Source: Lentibacter algarum
GTDB taxonomy: Bacteria > Pseudomonadota > Alphaproteobacteria > Rhodobacterales > Rhodobacteraceae
DNA length: 64,000 bases
NCBI RefSeq assembly: GCF_018860975.1
Contig: NZ_JAHKQI010000010.1
Location: 248,001-312,000 of the forward strand
Reading direction: 5' to 3'
How positions within the stretch are numbered: position 1 is the first letter of the stretch; each line of letters begins with the position of its first letter. Of the stretch, positions 17,243 to 26,414 are shown piece after piece. The notes below the pieces were generated by a model. That model had not been told where the DNA came from and did not search any database. It saw only the letters and a list, made by a program, of their open reading frames with translations. A program made the position numbers and the translations under genes.

Positions 17243-18460
17243 ATGACAAACCGCCTGCCCATCTTGTTCATCGTCATGACCGTCGTCATCGACGCGATGG
17301 GAATAGGCCTGATCATGCCCGTGATGCCCGACCTCATCCGCGAAGTTCAGGGCGGCTCACTTGCTAACGCGGCCCTCTGGGGCGGCATCCTGACAACCGC
17401 ATTCGCCGTCATGCAGTTCGCCTTCTCACCCTTCATAGGCGCGCTCTCTGACAGCTTCGGCAGACGCCCCGTTCTGCTCGTTAGTCTTTTGGTCATGGCT
17501 GCCGACTACGTTGTCATGGCGCTCGCGGGTTCTATTTGGCTTTTGCTCGTCGGTCGCATTGTCGGCGGCATCACCGCGGCAACACACTCAACCGCGATGG
17601 CTTATATGGCCGACATTTCCGCGCCCCACGAAAAGGCTGCGCGCTTCGGCCTCATCGGCGCAGGCTTTGGCATCGGCTTTGTGCTCGGCCCCGTTTTGGG
17701 CGGTTTGCTCGCCGAATACGGCACGCGCGCGCCCTTCCTCGCTGCCGCCGCTCTGGCCTTTGGCAACACCATCCTCGGCGCCCTTGTCCTGCGCGAAACC
17801 GTCACCGACAGAACCCGCCGCCGCTTTGAGTTCAAGCGCGCAAACCCCTTTGGTGCGCTGCGTTCGATCAGCGGCTTTCATGGCCTCTCCGCCCTGCTTA
17901 CGGTCTACTTTTTCTTTCAGGTCGCGCATTACGTCTACCCTGCCATCTGGGCCTATTTCGTCACCGAGCGCTTCGGATGGGAGGCCCGTATGATCGGCAT
18001 AAGCCTAGGAATTTACGGGGTTTTCTTTGCGCTTGTGCAGGGGTTTCTCGTCAAACCTTCAATCGCATACCTTGGCGAGCGCCGCGCTGTAATCACCGGT
18101 CTGGTTGTTGACATCGTCTCGCTCATATTCCTCGGGTTCGTCACCAACGGCGCGGTGCTCCTTGCCCTCATTCCGCTGTTTTCTTTTGGCGCGATCTCCG
18201 TTCCCGCCCTGCAAGGTATGATGTCTCGCAACGTCGCCGACAACGCCCAAGGCGAGTTGCAAGGCGTCATGGGCTCACTCTCCTCGCTCTCGATGATCCT
18301 TTCACCCCTCCTGTTCACAGGCATGTTCTTTTACTTCACCCGCGCAGGCACGCCTCTCTACCTCCCCGGCGCGCCGTTTCTGGCTGCGGCGTTGATAATG
18401 ACAGTCAGCCTCATGCTCTTTCTCGGGCGCAAACGCGGCAATGTGCAAAACCCGACGTAA
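17243..18460 (+). CDS. MFS drug exporter, TetA-like
   Basis: 405-residue inner-membrane protein with twelve predicted helices. The start LPILFIVMTVVIDAMGIGLIMPVMP, the loop 2-3 motif GALSDSFGRRPVLL and the helix 5 antiporter motif region GAGFGIGFVLGPVLGG place it in the TetA-like DHA1 drug:H+ antiporter group. A TTG at 17210 would add 11 residues; I prefer ATG 17243, which starts right before helix 1. The actual substrate is unknown and no tetR-like gene is adjacent. Confidence 0.87.
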   Translation: MTNRLPILFIVMTVVIDAMGIGLIMPVMPDLIREVQGGSLANAALWGGILTTAFAVMQFAFSPFIGALSDSFGRRPVLLVSLLVMAADYVVMALAGSIWLLLVGRIVGGITAATHSTAMAYMADISAPHEKAARFGLIGAGFGIGFVLGPVLGGLLAEYGTRAPFLAAAALAFGNTILGALVLRETVTDRTRRRFEFKRANPFGALRSISGFHGLSALLTVYFFFQVAHYVYPAIWAYFVTERFGWEARMIGISLGIYGVFFALVQGFLVKPSIAYLGERRAVITGLVVDIVSLIFLGFVTNGAVLLALIPLFSFGAISVPALQGMMSRNVADNAQGELQGVMGSLSSLSMILSPLLFTGMFFYFTRAGTPLYLPGAPFLAAALIMTVSLMLFLGRKRGNVQNPT

Positions 18461-18528
18461 CCCCGTCGCTTTTCAGGCTTGAAGAACTGCGCAGCATGGC
18501 TAGGCTCCCCCTCAAACAGGAGAGTCAA

Positions 18529-19611
18529 ATGCCGCAAATCAAAGCCGCCGTATGCCATGAATTTGGCGCGCCTCTCACAGTCGAAATGGTTGAGTTGCGG
18601 GCACCGCAAACCGGCGAAGTCGAAGTCAAACTTGACGCCGTCGCGATCTGTCACAGCGACATTTCCTTTGCCGACGGCGCATGGGGCGGCTCGCTACCAG
18701 CGGTCTATGGCCACGAGGCAGCAGGCATTGTTTCGGCTGTCGGCGGCGGCGTCACGGGTTTCAATATCGGCGATAGCGTCATCGTCACACTGATCCGCGC
18801 TTGCGGCACTTGCCCTTCCTGCGCTGGCGGAAAGCCAACCATTTGCGGCACGCCATATGATGGCGACAAAGGTCCGCTGTCCACAACAGATGGCGGCAAA
18901 TTGCACCAAGCCATGGCCTGCGGCGCCTTCGCAGAAAAGGTCGTCGTCGATCAAAGCCAGATTGTCACCATCCCGTCGGACATGGCCAAAGACGCGGCAG
19001 CGCTGGTCTCTTGCGGCGTGATCACAGGCGTCGGAGCCGTGGTTAACGCCGCTCAAATGCGCGCGGGTCAAGATGTGGTCGTTATCGGCGCGGGCGGTGT
19101 CGGCCTCAACGCCGTTCAAGGCGCGCGCATCGCTGGCGCACGGCGTATCGTGGCCGTTGACATGAGCGAAGAAAAGCTCGAGATCGCCAAACAGTTTGGC
19201 GCAACCGACGGTATTTTGGCAACCAATTCAAACCCTTGGGAGGCCGCAAAGCAGGCCTTGGGCCGTGGCGCTGACGCGGTTCTCGTCACTGTCGGCGCCC
19301 CACAAGCCTATACCGACGCCCCCAACTATCTGGCCCCCGGCGGCAAGGTTATCATGGTCGGCATGCCCGCATCCGGCGCGGCATCCACCTATGAAGCTGG
19401 CAATTTCGCCTCTGCCGGACAGTCGATGGTTGGCTCAAAAATGGGCGATGTGGTCATCCAGCGCGACATCCCCTGGATCGTCGACCTCTACGGTCAGGGC
19501 CGCCTCAAACTTGATGAGCTGATCTCGAACCGCTGGACATTGGAGCAAATCAACGAAGCCATCGCCGACACCAAAACCGGCAGTGCAAAACGAAATGTGA
19601 TCATCTTTTAA
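18529..19611 (+). CDS. zinc-dependent alcohol dehydrogenase (MDR family)
   Basis: 360-residue zinc MDR enzyme. Catalytic zinc ligands are expected from AICHSDIS and GHEAAGIV, the structural zinc from CGTCPSCAGGKPTIC, and the NAD loop is VIGAGGVGLNAVQGARIAGARR, here followed by an acidic Asp (VAVDMSEEK) that favours NAD over NADP. Overall resembles class III/aryl-alcohol type enzymes. ATG 18529 has AGGAGA at good distance; an upstream ATG at 18496 does not. The next gene, the TmpA-like dioxygenase, begins 17 bp downstream, so it heads a four-gene cassette. Confidence 0.85.
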   Translation: MPQIKAAVCHEFGAPLTVEMVELRAPQTGEVEVKLDAVAICHSDISFADGAWGGSLPAVYGHEAAGIVSAVGGGVTGFNIGDSVIVTLIRACGTCPSCAGGKPTICGTPYDGDKGPLSTTDGGKLHQAMACGAFAEKVVVDQSQIVTIPSDMAKDAAALVSCGVITGVGAVVNAAQMRAGQDVVVIGAGGVGLNAVQGARIAGARRIVAVDMSEEKLEIAKQFGATDGILATNSNPWEAAKQALGRGADAVLVTVGAPQAYTDAPNYLAPGGKVIMVGMPASGAASTYEAGNFASAGQSMVGSKMGDVVIQRDIPWIVDLYGQGRLKLDELISNRWTLEQINEAIADTKTGSAKRNVIIF

Positions 19612-19628
19612 CCACGCAAGAGGGCGTT

Positions 19629-20744
19629 ATGACTGACCTCACCATCAGCGAGAACGGCCAGCAACTCAAAGTCGGCACCAAGCGGTTTCACAGCATCTGG
19701 CTGCGCGACAACGCCCAAGACGCCAGCACACGCGACACTGGCAACGGCCAACGCCTGATCACGCTTTCCGAGCTGCCTGCCGTGGTCACGATCAGCGCAG
19801 CGAAGGCCCAGGGCGACACCCTCAGCATCACCTTCGCCCCCGAAAATGTAACGCTCGAGTATTCGCTCAATTGGCTCATGGCTCACGCCTATGACACCAC
19901 AGAAAAGGCCAGCATCGGCCACATGCCCGAGCACGCCGAAAGTTGGGGCGCGGGCCTGCAAGCCGCCATGCCATCCGCCCCGCTACCAGCGCTCAAAGAC
20001 TTTGACGCCACGCGCCTAAGCTGGCTTGATGCTGTGCGCAAGTTCGGCTTTGCCAAAGTCACAGACATGCAAGCCACATCTGAAGAGCTGTTTGAAATCG
20101 TTGAGGTTTTCGGCTTTGTGCGCGAGACAAACTATGGCCGTCACTTCGAGGTGCGCACCGAGGTGAACCCTGTCAACCTAGCCTATACCGGCCTCGGCCT
20201 ACAGGCGCACACCGACAACCCCTACCGCGATCCGCAGCCGACATTGCAGATCCTCGCCTGCCTTGAAAACTCCGCAGAGGGCGGCGAGAGCATGGTGGTT
20301 GACGGCTTCACCTGCGCCATGCGCTTGCGTGAAGAAGACCCCGAGGGCTTCCTCGCGCTTGCCTCTCACTCGGCGCGTTTTTCCTACACCGGAAGCGAAG
20401 GCGTGGCACTGCATGCGCGCCGCCCGATCATCGAGCTTTCGCCCGAAGGCACGCTCATGTCAGTGCGCTTTAACGCCCGCTCCGCCGCTCCGATAACCGA
20501 CGTGCCCTTTGACGCGATGGAAGCCTATTACCGCGCCTACCGCCGCCTGTCCGATCTCGTTGACAGCGAAGAAATGCAAGTCTGCTTCAAGCTCGCCCCG
20601 GGCGAAGCCTTCATCGTTGACAACACCCGCGTTTTGCATGCGCGCAAGGGCTACTCCGGCGAAGGGAAGCGCTGGCTTCAGGGCTGCTACGCCGACAAAG
20701 ACGGGCTGCTCTCAACCCTAAATGCCCTTGAAAACACGCTATGA
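19629..20744 (+). CDS. Fe(II)/2-oxoglutarate dioxygenase, TmpA / gamma-butyrobetaine hydroxylase-like
   Basis: 371-residue enzyme. The N-terminal GBBH-like domain (about 1-90) contains FHSIWLRDNAQDASTRD, where gamma-butyrobetaine hydroxylases carry a zinc-binding Cys cluster; no Cys is present here. The TauD-type catalytic domain shows the iron triad His194-x-Asp196 (QAHTDNPYRD) and His337 (RVLHARKGY), with Arg348 as probable 2-oxoglutarate ligand. The next gene encodes a PhnZ-like HD oxygenase overlapping by ATGA. That pairing matches the TmpA-TmpB system described in the roseobacter Leisingera caerulea, where TmpA hydroxylates 2-(trimethylammonio)ethylphosphonate. Substrate here is inferred from context; carnitine synthesis is the main alternative. 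Confidence 0.75.
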   Translation: MTDLTISENGQQLKVGTKRFHSIWLRDNAQDASTRDTGNGQRLITLSELPAVVTISAAKAQGDTLSITFAPENVTLEYSLNWLMAHAYDTTEKASIGHMPEHAESWGAGLQAAMPSAPLPALKDFDATRLSWLDAVRKFGFAKVTDMQATSEELFEIVEVFGFVRETNYGRHFEVRTEVNPVNLAYTGLGLQAHTDNPYRDPQPTLQILACLENSAEGGESMVVDGFTCAMRLREEDPEGFLALASHSARFSYTGSEGVALHARRPIIELSPEGTLMSVRFNARSAAPITDVPFDAMEAYYRAYRRLSDLVDSEEMQVCFKLAPGEAFIVDNTRVLHARKGYSGEGKRWLQGCYADKDGLLSTLNALENTL

Positions 20745-21331
20745 AGGACGCACCGACACGCGACACGATTGTGGCCTTCTTGGGCGACATCTTTGAGCGC
20801 TGCGGCGGCGAGGAATACCTCGGTGAACCCGTCACTATGGCCGAGCATATGCTGCAAGGTGCCACCATTGCCGAGCAGCAAGGCCTCTCTGAGGACATCA
20901 TCGTCGCGGCGCTCTTGCATGACATAGGCCACTTCACATCCGAGTTCGGCACCTTCGCCATGGACGACACCGAAGACCGCTTTCACGAGGAAGCCGGAGC
21001 CAAGGTGCTTGAGGCTTTCTTTCCGACATTGATCACCGACTGCGTGCGTTATCACGTTGCCGCCAAGCGCTATCTCTGCGCCACCAAACCTGAGTATTTC
21101 GAGCGTCTGTCCGAGGCCTCCATCCACTCGCTCAACCTTCAAGGCGGGCCTATGAACGCCGAAGAAGTCACAGATTTCGCCAAGAACCCCAACCTCGCCA
21201 GGATCATTCAGGTGCGCTACCTTGATGAAGCGGGCAAGCACCCTGACATGCAAACACCGGACTTCTGGCACTTCGCGCCGATGGTGCAGCGCATCGTTGA
21301 CAAACACCTCGAACCTCAAACCGGAGCCTAA
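20741..21331 (+). CDS. HD-domain mixed-valent diiron oxygenase, TmpB/PhnZ-like
   Basis: 196-residue HD-domain protein. The six diiron ligands known from PhnZ have counterparts at His36, His60, Asp61, His82, His105 and Asp162; the substrate-region residues Tyr26, Glu29, His64 and Lys109 are also present. This pattern separates it from ordinary HD phosphohydrolases. TmpB/PhnZ enzymes cleave the C-P bond of alpha-hydroxyphosphonates using oxygen; TmpB releases glycine betaine and phosphate. Translation is coupled to the dioxygenase by an ATGA overlap. The residue correspondence comes from memory of PhnZ numbering and should be aligned formally. Confidence 0.75.
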   Translation: MKDAPTRDTIVAFLGDIFERCGGEEYLGEPVTMAEHMLQGATIAEQQGLSEDIIVAALLHDIGHFTSEFGTFAMDDTEDRFHEEAGAKVLEAFFPTLITDCVRYHVAAKRYLCATKPEYFERLSEASIHSLNLQGGPMNAEEVTDFAKNPNLARIIQVRYLDEAGKHPDMQTPDFWHFAPMVQRIVDKHLEPQTGA

Positions 21332-21332
21332 A

Positions 21333-22565
21333 ATGCATCTCAAAGATCTCGACATCATCATCACCGCTCCTCCTGCTCCGGGCTGGGGCGGCCGCTACTG
21401 GATCTTGGTAAAAGTCACCACAGACACCGGCATCGTCGGATGGGGCGAGTGCTATGCAAGCTCCGTCGGCCCCGAGGCCATGCGTGCGGTGATAGAAGAT
21501 GTGTTCGCCCGCCACATGGAAGGCGAAAACCCTGAAAACATTGAGCTAATGTTCCGCCGCGCTTACTCCTCAGGGTTCACACAACGGCCTGACCTCACAG
21601 TCATGGGCGCATTCTCCGGCCTTGAAATCGCCTGCTGGGATATTTTGGGCAAGGCGCGCGAGCGCCCTGTTTACGCCCTGCTCGGCGGGCGGATGAACGA
21701 GAAAATCCGCACCTACACCTACCTCTACCCGCTGGCTCACCAAGACATGGACAGCTTCTGGACAGATCCAGACGCCGCCGCCGAAAGTGCGGTTGAGGCT
21801 GTCGCGCGTGGCTACACCGCGGTGAAATTTGACCCCGCAGGCCCATACACCGCTCGTGGCGGGCACATGCCTGCGATGTCTGACATCACAACTTCAGTCG
21901 CCTTCTGCAAAGCCATCCGCGAGGCCGTGGGCGACAAGGCCGATATGCTGTTTGGCACCCATGGGCAGTTCAACACCGCTGGCGCTATCCGGCTTGGTCA
22001 GGCCATCGAGCAATACTCGCCGCTCTGGTATGAAGAGCCGACACCGCCTGACAATGTTGAGGACATGGCACGCGTTGCCCGCAATGTTCGCATCCCCGTC
22101 GCGACAGGCGAGCGGATGACAACCAAAGCCGAGTTCGGAGCCGTTCTGCGCGCCGGAGCCGCCGAGATACTGCAGCCCGCCTTGGGCCGCGCTGGCGGCA
22201 TCTGGGAGATGAAGAAAGTCGCCGCGATGGCCGAAGTCTTCAATGTGCAAATGGCACCGCATCTTTATGCTGGCCCTGTCGAGTGGGCCGCAAACCTGCA
22301 CCTCGCGACATCCATCCCCAACCTGCTGTTGGCGGAGACTATCGAAACCGAGTTCCACGATGCCCTCATCGGCGGCACGATCAAAAACGAGAACGGATTT
22401 GTGCGCTTGTCCGACGCTCCCGGCCTTGGAATAGACCTCGACGAAGACCTAGCGCGCGCCCACCCATACACCGGCGAAGGCCTGCACTTAGAGATGCAGG
22501 AAGAGCCCTGCGACTACCAGAACGGCAACAACTTCCAAGGCGGTGCTCCGGCCAAAAGCCACTAG
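21333..22565 (+). CDS. enolase-superfamily (mandelate racemase/muconate lactonizing type) enzyme
   Basis: 410 residues. N-terminal capping domain (about 1-120; TGIVGWGECYASSVGPEAM) and a TIM barrel. Lys165 in AVKFD, acidic residues Glu234 (LWYEEP) and Glu260 (VATGER), and His310 in MAPHLYAGP fit the superfamily. Where dehydratases of this group have the metal ligand Asp in D-x-HGR, this protein reads GTHGQF (Gly208, His210). ATG 21333 starts 2 nt after the HD oxygenase stop, so it belongs to the cassette. Its stop shares the CTAG tetramer with the stop of the convergent dppF. Reaction unknown; sugar-acid dehydration or a racemisation are possible. Confidence 0.78.
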   Translation: MHLKDLDIIITAPPAPGWGGRYWILVKVTTDTGIVGWGECYASSVGPEAMRAVIEDVFARHMEGENPENIELMFRRAYSSGFTQRPDLTVMGAFSGLEIACWDILGKARERPVYALLGGRMNEKIRTYTYLYPLAHQDMDSFWTDPDAAAESAVEAVARGYTAVKFDPAGPYTARGGHMPAMSDITTSVAFCKAIREAVGDKADMLFGTHGQFNTAGAIRLGQAIEQYSPLWYEEPTPPDNVEDMARVARNVRIPVATGERMTTKAEFGAVLRAGAAEILQPALGRAGGIWEMKKVAAMAEVFNVQMAPHLYAGPVEWAANLHLATSIPNLLLAETIETEFHDALIGGTIKNENGFVRLSDAPGLGIDLDEDLARAHPYTGEGLHLEMQEEPCDYQNGNNFQGGAPAKSH

Positions 22566-23518
22566 TTTTCCGGATAAAAACACGCCGCCGAATGGGCGTC
22601 GTTAGACAAACCAGGACGTTCACTGCGACACCTGTCTTGCACCTTCCAACAGCGCGGTGCAAAAGGGCAACCCGCCGGAATGGCCAATGGTGACGGCAAC
22701 TCGCCCTCAAGTTTGATGCGCTCCTTGTGAGCGCGCGGATCTGCCTGCGGTGTCGCCGACAAAAGCGCCTTTGTGTAGGGGTGCTTTGCCCCTGCAAACA
22801 CGGCCTCGCGGCTCCCCTTTTCAACAGCGCGACCAAGATACATCACGATCACTTCATCCGCGACATGCCGCACAACGCTGAGGTCATGGCTGATGAACAA
22901 GTAGGCCAGTTGCATTTGCTCTTGCAAGTCAACCAACAGGTTAAGCACCGAGCTTTGAATCGAGAGATCAAGTGCCGATACAGGCTCGTCCAGCACCAGC
23001 ACTTTCGGCCCCAACATCAGCGCCCGTGCAATGGCAATCCGCTGGCGTTGCCCACCCGAAAACATATGCGGGTAGCGGTCAAAATGTTCAGGGCGCAACC
23101 CGACAAGCCCAAGCATTTCTCGTGCCTTCGCCGTGCGCTCCTCGCGGCTCATATCCGGCCGGTTGATCACCAACGGCTCTTCCAGAATTGTGCCAATGCG
23201 CTGGCGCGGATTGAGCGAACCGTATGGGTCTTGAAACACGATCTGCACCGACTGGCGTAGCGAGGCCCAATTCTCGGGTAGTACCGGTTCACCGTCTAGT
23301 TCGAGTTTGCCGGATGTCGGCTCTTCAATCATCGTCACCATACGTGCAAGCGTCGACTTCCCGCAGCCGCTTTCCCCGACAACCGCGAGCGTTTTGCCGG
23401 CAAAAAGCGTAAAATCAACGCCCGCAACGGCCTTGAGAATTTGCGGCGAACGTAGCAAGCCGCCGCCAACTTCATAGTGCCGCTCAAGAGCGTTTGCTGT
23501 CATAACAGTTTGGTTCAT
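22562..23518 (-). CDS. dppF: peptide ABC transporter ATP-binding subunit DppF/OppF type
   Basis: 318-residue ATPase. Walker A GESGCGKS, signature FSGGQRQRIAIARAL, Walker B VLVLDEPVSALD, and the C-terminal oligopeptide/dipeptide extension with CPFAPRCWKVQDRC, a Cys-rich segment typical of OppD/F. Last gene of the operon; its start overlaps the end of the upstream ATPase gene by 4 bp. Confidence 0.93.
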   Translation of the reverse strand: MNQTVMTANALERHYEVGGGLLRSPQILKAVAGVDFTLFAGKTLAVVGESGCGKSTLARMVTMIEEPTSGKLELDGEPVLPENWASLRQSVQIVFQDPYGSLNPRQRIGTILEEPLVINRPDMSREERTAKAREMLGLVGLRPEHFDRYPHMFSGGQRQRIAIARALMLGPKVLVLDEPVSALDLSIQSSVLNLLVDLQEQMQLAYLFISHDLSVVRHVADEVIVMYLGRAVEKGSREAVFAGAKHPYTKALLSATPQADPRAHKERIKLEGELPSPLAIPAGCPFAPRCWKVQDRCRSERPGLSNDAHSAACFYPEN

Positions 23519-24492
23519 GACGCAGCCTTCTCATCTGAATTCAGTGGGTAAAAGCACTTCGCATGGCCTAAGTCGGCGCCCAAAGTCGCGGGCACTTCGG
23601 CCTTACACTTGGCGTTAGCAAACTGGCAACGCGGCGAGAAGAGGCAGCCAGCGGGACGATCAAACTGCCCCGGAACCACACCGGGGATCGTCGGCAAACG
23701 CTTCTCTGTGGCACGCTCTGGCAAGGCGTCAAGCAGCGCCGAGGTGTAGGGGTGATGCGGGGTCTCAAACAGCTCGACAACCGGCTGCTCCTCGATTTTC
23801 TGGCCGGCATATTGCACACTCACCCGCTCGGCCGTTTCAGCCACAACGCCCATGTCGTGGGTGATCAAAACGAGGCCCATGCCGGTTTCGTCGCGCAGGC
23901 TCGCCAGCAAATCCAGAATTTGGGCCTGAATGGTCACATCAAGCGCCGTGGTCGGCTCATCAGCGATCAAAAGCTTCGGCTTACAGGCAATCGCCATGGC
24001 GATCATCACCCGCTGGTTCATCCCGCCTGACATCTGGTGTGGGAAGGCCGAAAGCCGCTTTTCAGGGTCGGGAATGCCGACTTGCTCAAACAGCTCCACA
24101 GCCCGCGCATGACGCTCGCGCCGGCCCATACCAAGATGTACGCGCAGCGCTTCCTTGATCTGCCAACCGACAGTGAAACACGGGTTGAGCGAGGACATCG
24201 GCTCTTGAAAGATCATCGCCAGATCATTGCCGACAACGCGGCGCCGCGCCTTGGCGTCCATGTGCAATAGGTCATGTCCGTCAAACATCAACTCGTCGGC
24301 AGTGACGGTCGCCGTCCAAGGCAACAGGCCCATAAGCGCCAGCATCGAGACAGACTTGCCAGAGCCGCTTTCGCCAACGATGGCCAGAATTTCGCTCTCG
24401 TTCACGTCTTGATCAACGCCATCTACGGCGCGGAACTGGCCCGACGCGGTGGCAAAATCTACACTCAGGTTTCTGATCCGCAAAAGGCTCAT
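23515..24492 (-). CDS. dppD: peptide ABC transporter ATP-binding subunit DppD/OppD type
   Basis: 325-residue ATPase partner. Walker A GESGSGKS, signature [16 protein letters not shown], Walker [13 protein letters not shown], and a C-terminal Cys segment [14 protein letters not shown]. Pairs with DppF on the cytoplasmic face of the two permeases. Four bases separate it from the dppC stop. Confidence 0.93.
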   Translation of the reverse strand: MSLLRIRNLSVDFATASGQFRAVDGVDQDVNESEILAIVGESGSGKSVSMLALMGLLPWTATVTADELMFDGHDLLHMDAKARRRVVGNDLAMIFQEPMSSLNPCFTVGWQIKEALRVHLGMGRRERHARAVELFEQVGIPDPEKRLSAFPHQMSGGMNQRVMIAMAIACKPKLLIADEPTTALDVTIQAQILDLLASLRDETGMGLVLITHDMGVVAETAERVSVQYAGQKIEEQPVVELFETPHHPYTSALLDALPERATEKRLPTIPGVVPGQFDRPAGCLFSPRCQFANAKCKAEVPATLGADLGHAKCFYPLNSDEKAAS

Positions 24493-24496
24493 GTCA

Positions 24497-25405
24497 TCAG
24501 CTCCTTTTCAGCTTCGGGTCAAGCGCGTCGCGCAGCCCGTCGCCCATCAGGTTGATCGCCAGCACCGTGACCAAAATTGCCACACCGGGGAAGGTAACGA
24601 CCCACCAAGCGCGCAGGATAAACTCCCGTGCTTCGGCCAGCATCGTGCCCCACTCGGGTGTCGGCGGCTGCGCCCCCATACCCAGAAAGCCAAGCGCGGC
24701 GGCGTCCAAAATTGCGGTGGAAAACGACAGCGCGGCTTGCACGATAATCGGCGCGAGGCAGTTCGGCAGCACGGTGATAAACATCAACCGCCCAAGGCCA
24801 GCGCCAGCAACACGGGCCGAAACCACATAGTCTTTCTGCCGCTCCGAAAGCACGCTTGCACGGGTCAGGCGCACGTAATGCGGCTGCAAAACAATAGCGA
24901 TCGCGATCATTGCATTGGTCAGTGACGGCCCGAGGATCGCGACGAGCACCAAGGCCAGCAGCAGCGAGGGAAAGGCCAGCACAATGTCCATGATCCGCAT
25001 GATAATGCTATCAACCCACTTGGGCGAAAAGCCCGCGATCAAGCCGATGATGATCCCGCCTGTCGCCGCGATAGACACCACGATCACCCCGACAAAGAAG
25101 GAGTATCGCGCCCCGACGATAAGCCGCGAAAGCATGTCACGGCCCAAAGGATCGGTGCCCAAGATATGTGTCCAGTTACCGCCCTCTTGCCAGACGGGCG
25201 GCTGCAATGTGGCGGCGCGAAACTGCTCTGTGGCGTCATGCGGTGCAACCCAAGGGCCGAAGAACGCGAGAAACGCGAAGACAGCAAATATCCAAAGCCC
25301 GATCACAGCGCCGCGGTTTTCACGGAAGTAAAACCAGAACTCTTTGAAAGCACTTGGGCGCGCTACGATTTTTGTCGGGTCGTTTACGACAGGGTTAAGG
25401 GCCAT
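24497..25405 (-). CDS. dppC: peptide ABC transporter permease DppC type
   Basis: 302-residue inner-membrane protein. N-terminal OppC_N-like segment (FKEFWFYFRENRGAVIGLWIFAV) followed by a BPD_transp_1 domain with the EAA loop around SARVAGAGLGRLMFITVLPN. Six helices expected. I use ATG 25405 (MALNPVVNDPTK), 1 nt after the dppB stop, instead of the longer frame to 25453 that overlaps dppB. Confidence 0.93.
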   Translation of the reverse strand: MALNPVVNDPTKIVARPSAFKEFWFYFRENRGAVIGLWIFAVFAFLAFFGPWVAPHDATEQFRAATLQPPVWQEGGNWTHILGTDPLGRDMLSRLIVGARYSFFVGVIVVSIAATGGIIIGLIAGFSPKWVDSIIMRIMDIVLAFPSLLLALVLVAILGPSLTNAMIAIAIVLQPHYVRLTRASVLSERQKDYVVSARVAGAGLGRLMFITVLPNCLAPIIVQAALSFSTAILDAAALGFLGMGAQPPTPEWGTMLAEAREFILRAWWVVTFPGVAILVTVLAINLMGDGLRDALDPKLKRS

Positions 25406-25406
25406 G

Positions 25407-26414
25407 TTAGCGCTTCCTGATCTTGGGGTTGATGACGCCGTAAAGCATATCAACCGTGAGGTTCACGATCATCACCATCACAGCGATGAGCAGCAAGCCG
25501 CCCTGCACAACAGGGTAGTCGCGGCGGAAAATACTATCGACCATCCACTTGCCGATGCCCGGCCAACTAAAAATTGTCTCGGTAAGAATGGCGCCTGCAA
25601 GCAGCGTGCCAACAGACAGACCAATGACAGTGATCACCGGAATGAGCGCATTGCGCAGCGCATGGACAGCATTGATGCGCGTGGGTGACATGCCCTTGGC
25701 GCGTGCGGTTCTGATGTAGTCCTCGCCCAGAACCTCGAGCATCGCCGAGCGGGTTTGTCGCGCAATCACCGCCAACGGGATGGTTCCTAGCACAATTGTC
25801 GGCAATATGAGGTGCCGCACAGCCGAGGCAAAAGCCCCCTTCTGCCCCGAGGCGAGACTGTCGATCAGCATGAAACCTGTCGGGTCAGGGAAGTAATAGA
25901 TCAGGCTGATGCGGCCTGATACCGGCGTCCACTCAAGGTTCCCCGAGAAGACGATGATCAAGAGCAAAGCCCACCAGAAGATCGGCATTGAATAACCGAT
26001 AAGCGCCGTCGACATCAAAGCACGGTCAAAGAACTTGCCGCGGTTGACGGCGGCAATCACCCCCGCAGGCAGGCCCAAAGCGATGGCAAAGATCATCGCG
26101 CAGATCGACAACTCAAGCGTCGCCGGAAACAGAGAGAAGAACTCGTCCCAAACCGGGCGCTTGGTGACAAAGGAATTGCCGAGATCGCCTTGTAGAACGC
26201 CGCTCAAGTAGTCCCAAAACTGCACATACATTGGCTGATCATAGCCGAACTGCTTGGCCAGCTCGGCATAGCGCTCGTCAGAAATGCCTCTCTCGCCCGC
26301 CATAACCACAATCGGATCCCCTGGCAGTGCACGGATAAAGCCAAACGAGATCAGCGTCACGCCGATGAACGTCGGAATAAAGGTGAGCAAACGGCCCAGC
26401 ACATAGTTCAGCAT
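25407..26414 (-). CDS. dppB: peptide ABC transporter permease DppB type
   Basis: 335-residue inner-membrane protein with the typical start MLNYVLGRLLTFIPTFIGVTL-like hydrophobic helix, the periplasmic loop after it, and the EAA motif region TARAKGMSPTRINAVHALRNA. ATG 26414 overlaps the 3' end of the peptidase gene by 7 bp, showing one operon. Confidence 0.93.
   Translation of the reverse strand: MLNYVLGRLLTFIPTFIGVTLISFGFIRALPGDPIVVMAGERGISDERYAELAKQFGYDQPMYVQFWDYLSGVLQGDLGNSFVTKRPVWDEFFSLFPATLELSICAMIFAIALGLPAGVIAAVNRGKFFDRALMSTALIGYSMPIFWWALLLIIVFSGNLEWTPVSGRISLIYYFPDPTGFMLIDSLASGQKGAFASAVRHLILPTIVLGTIPLAVIARQTRSAMLEVLGEDYIRTARAKGMSPTRINAVHALRNALIPVITVIGLSVGTLLAGAILTETIFSWPGIGKWMVDSIFRRDYPVVQGGLLLIAVMVMIVNLTVDMLYGVINPKIRKR

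Noticed and set aside
25201-25215. Third copy of repeat B arm (CTGCAATGTGGCGG)
   Set aside because: Only the short core matches, it lies inside dppC and lacks the second arm and the flanks.
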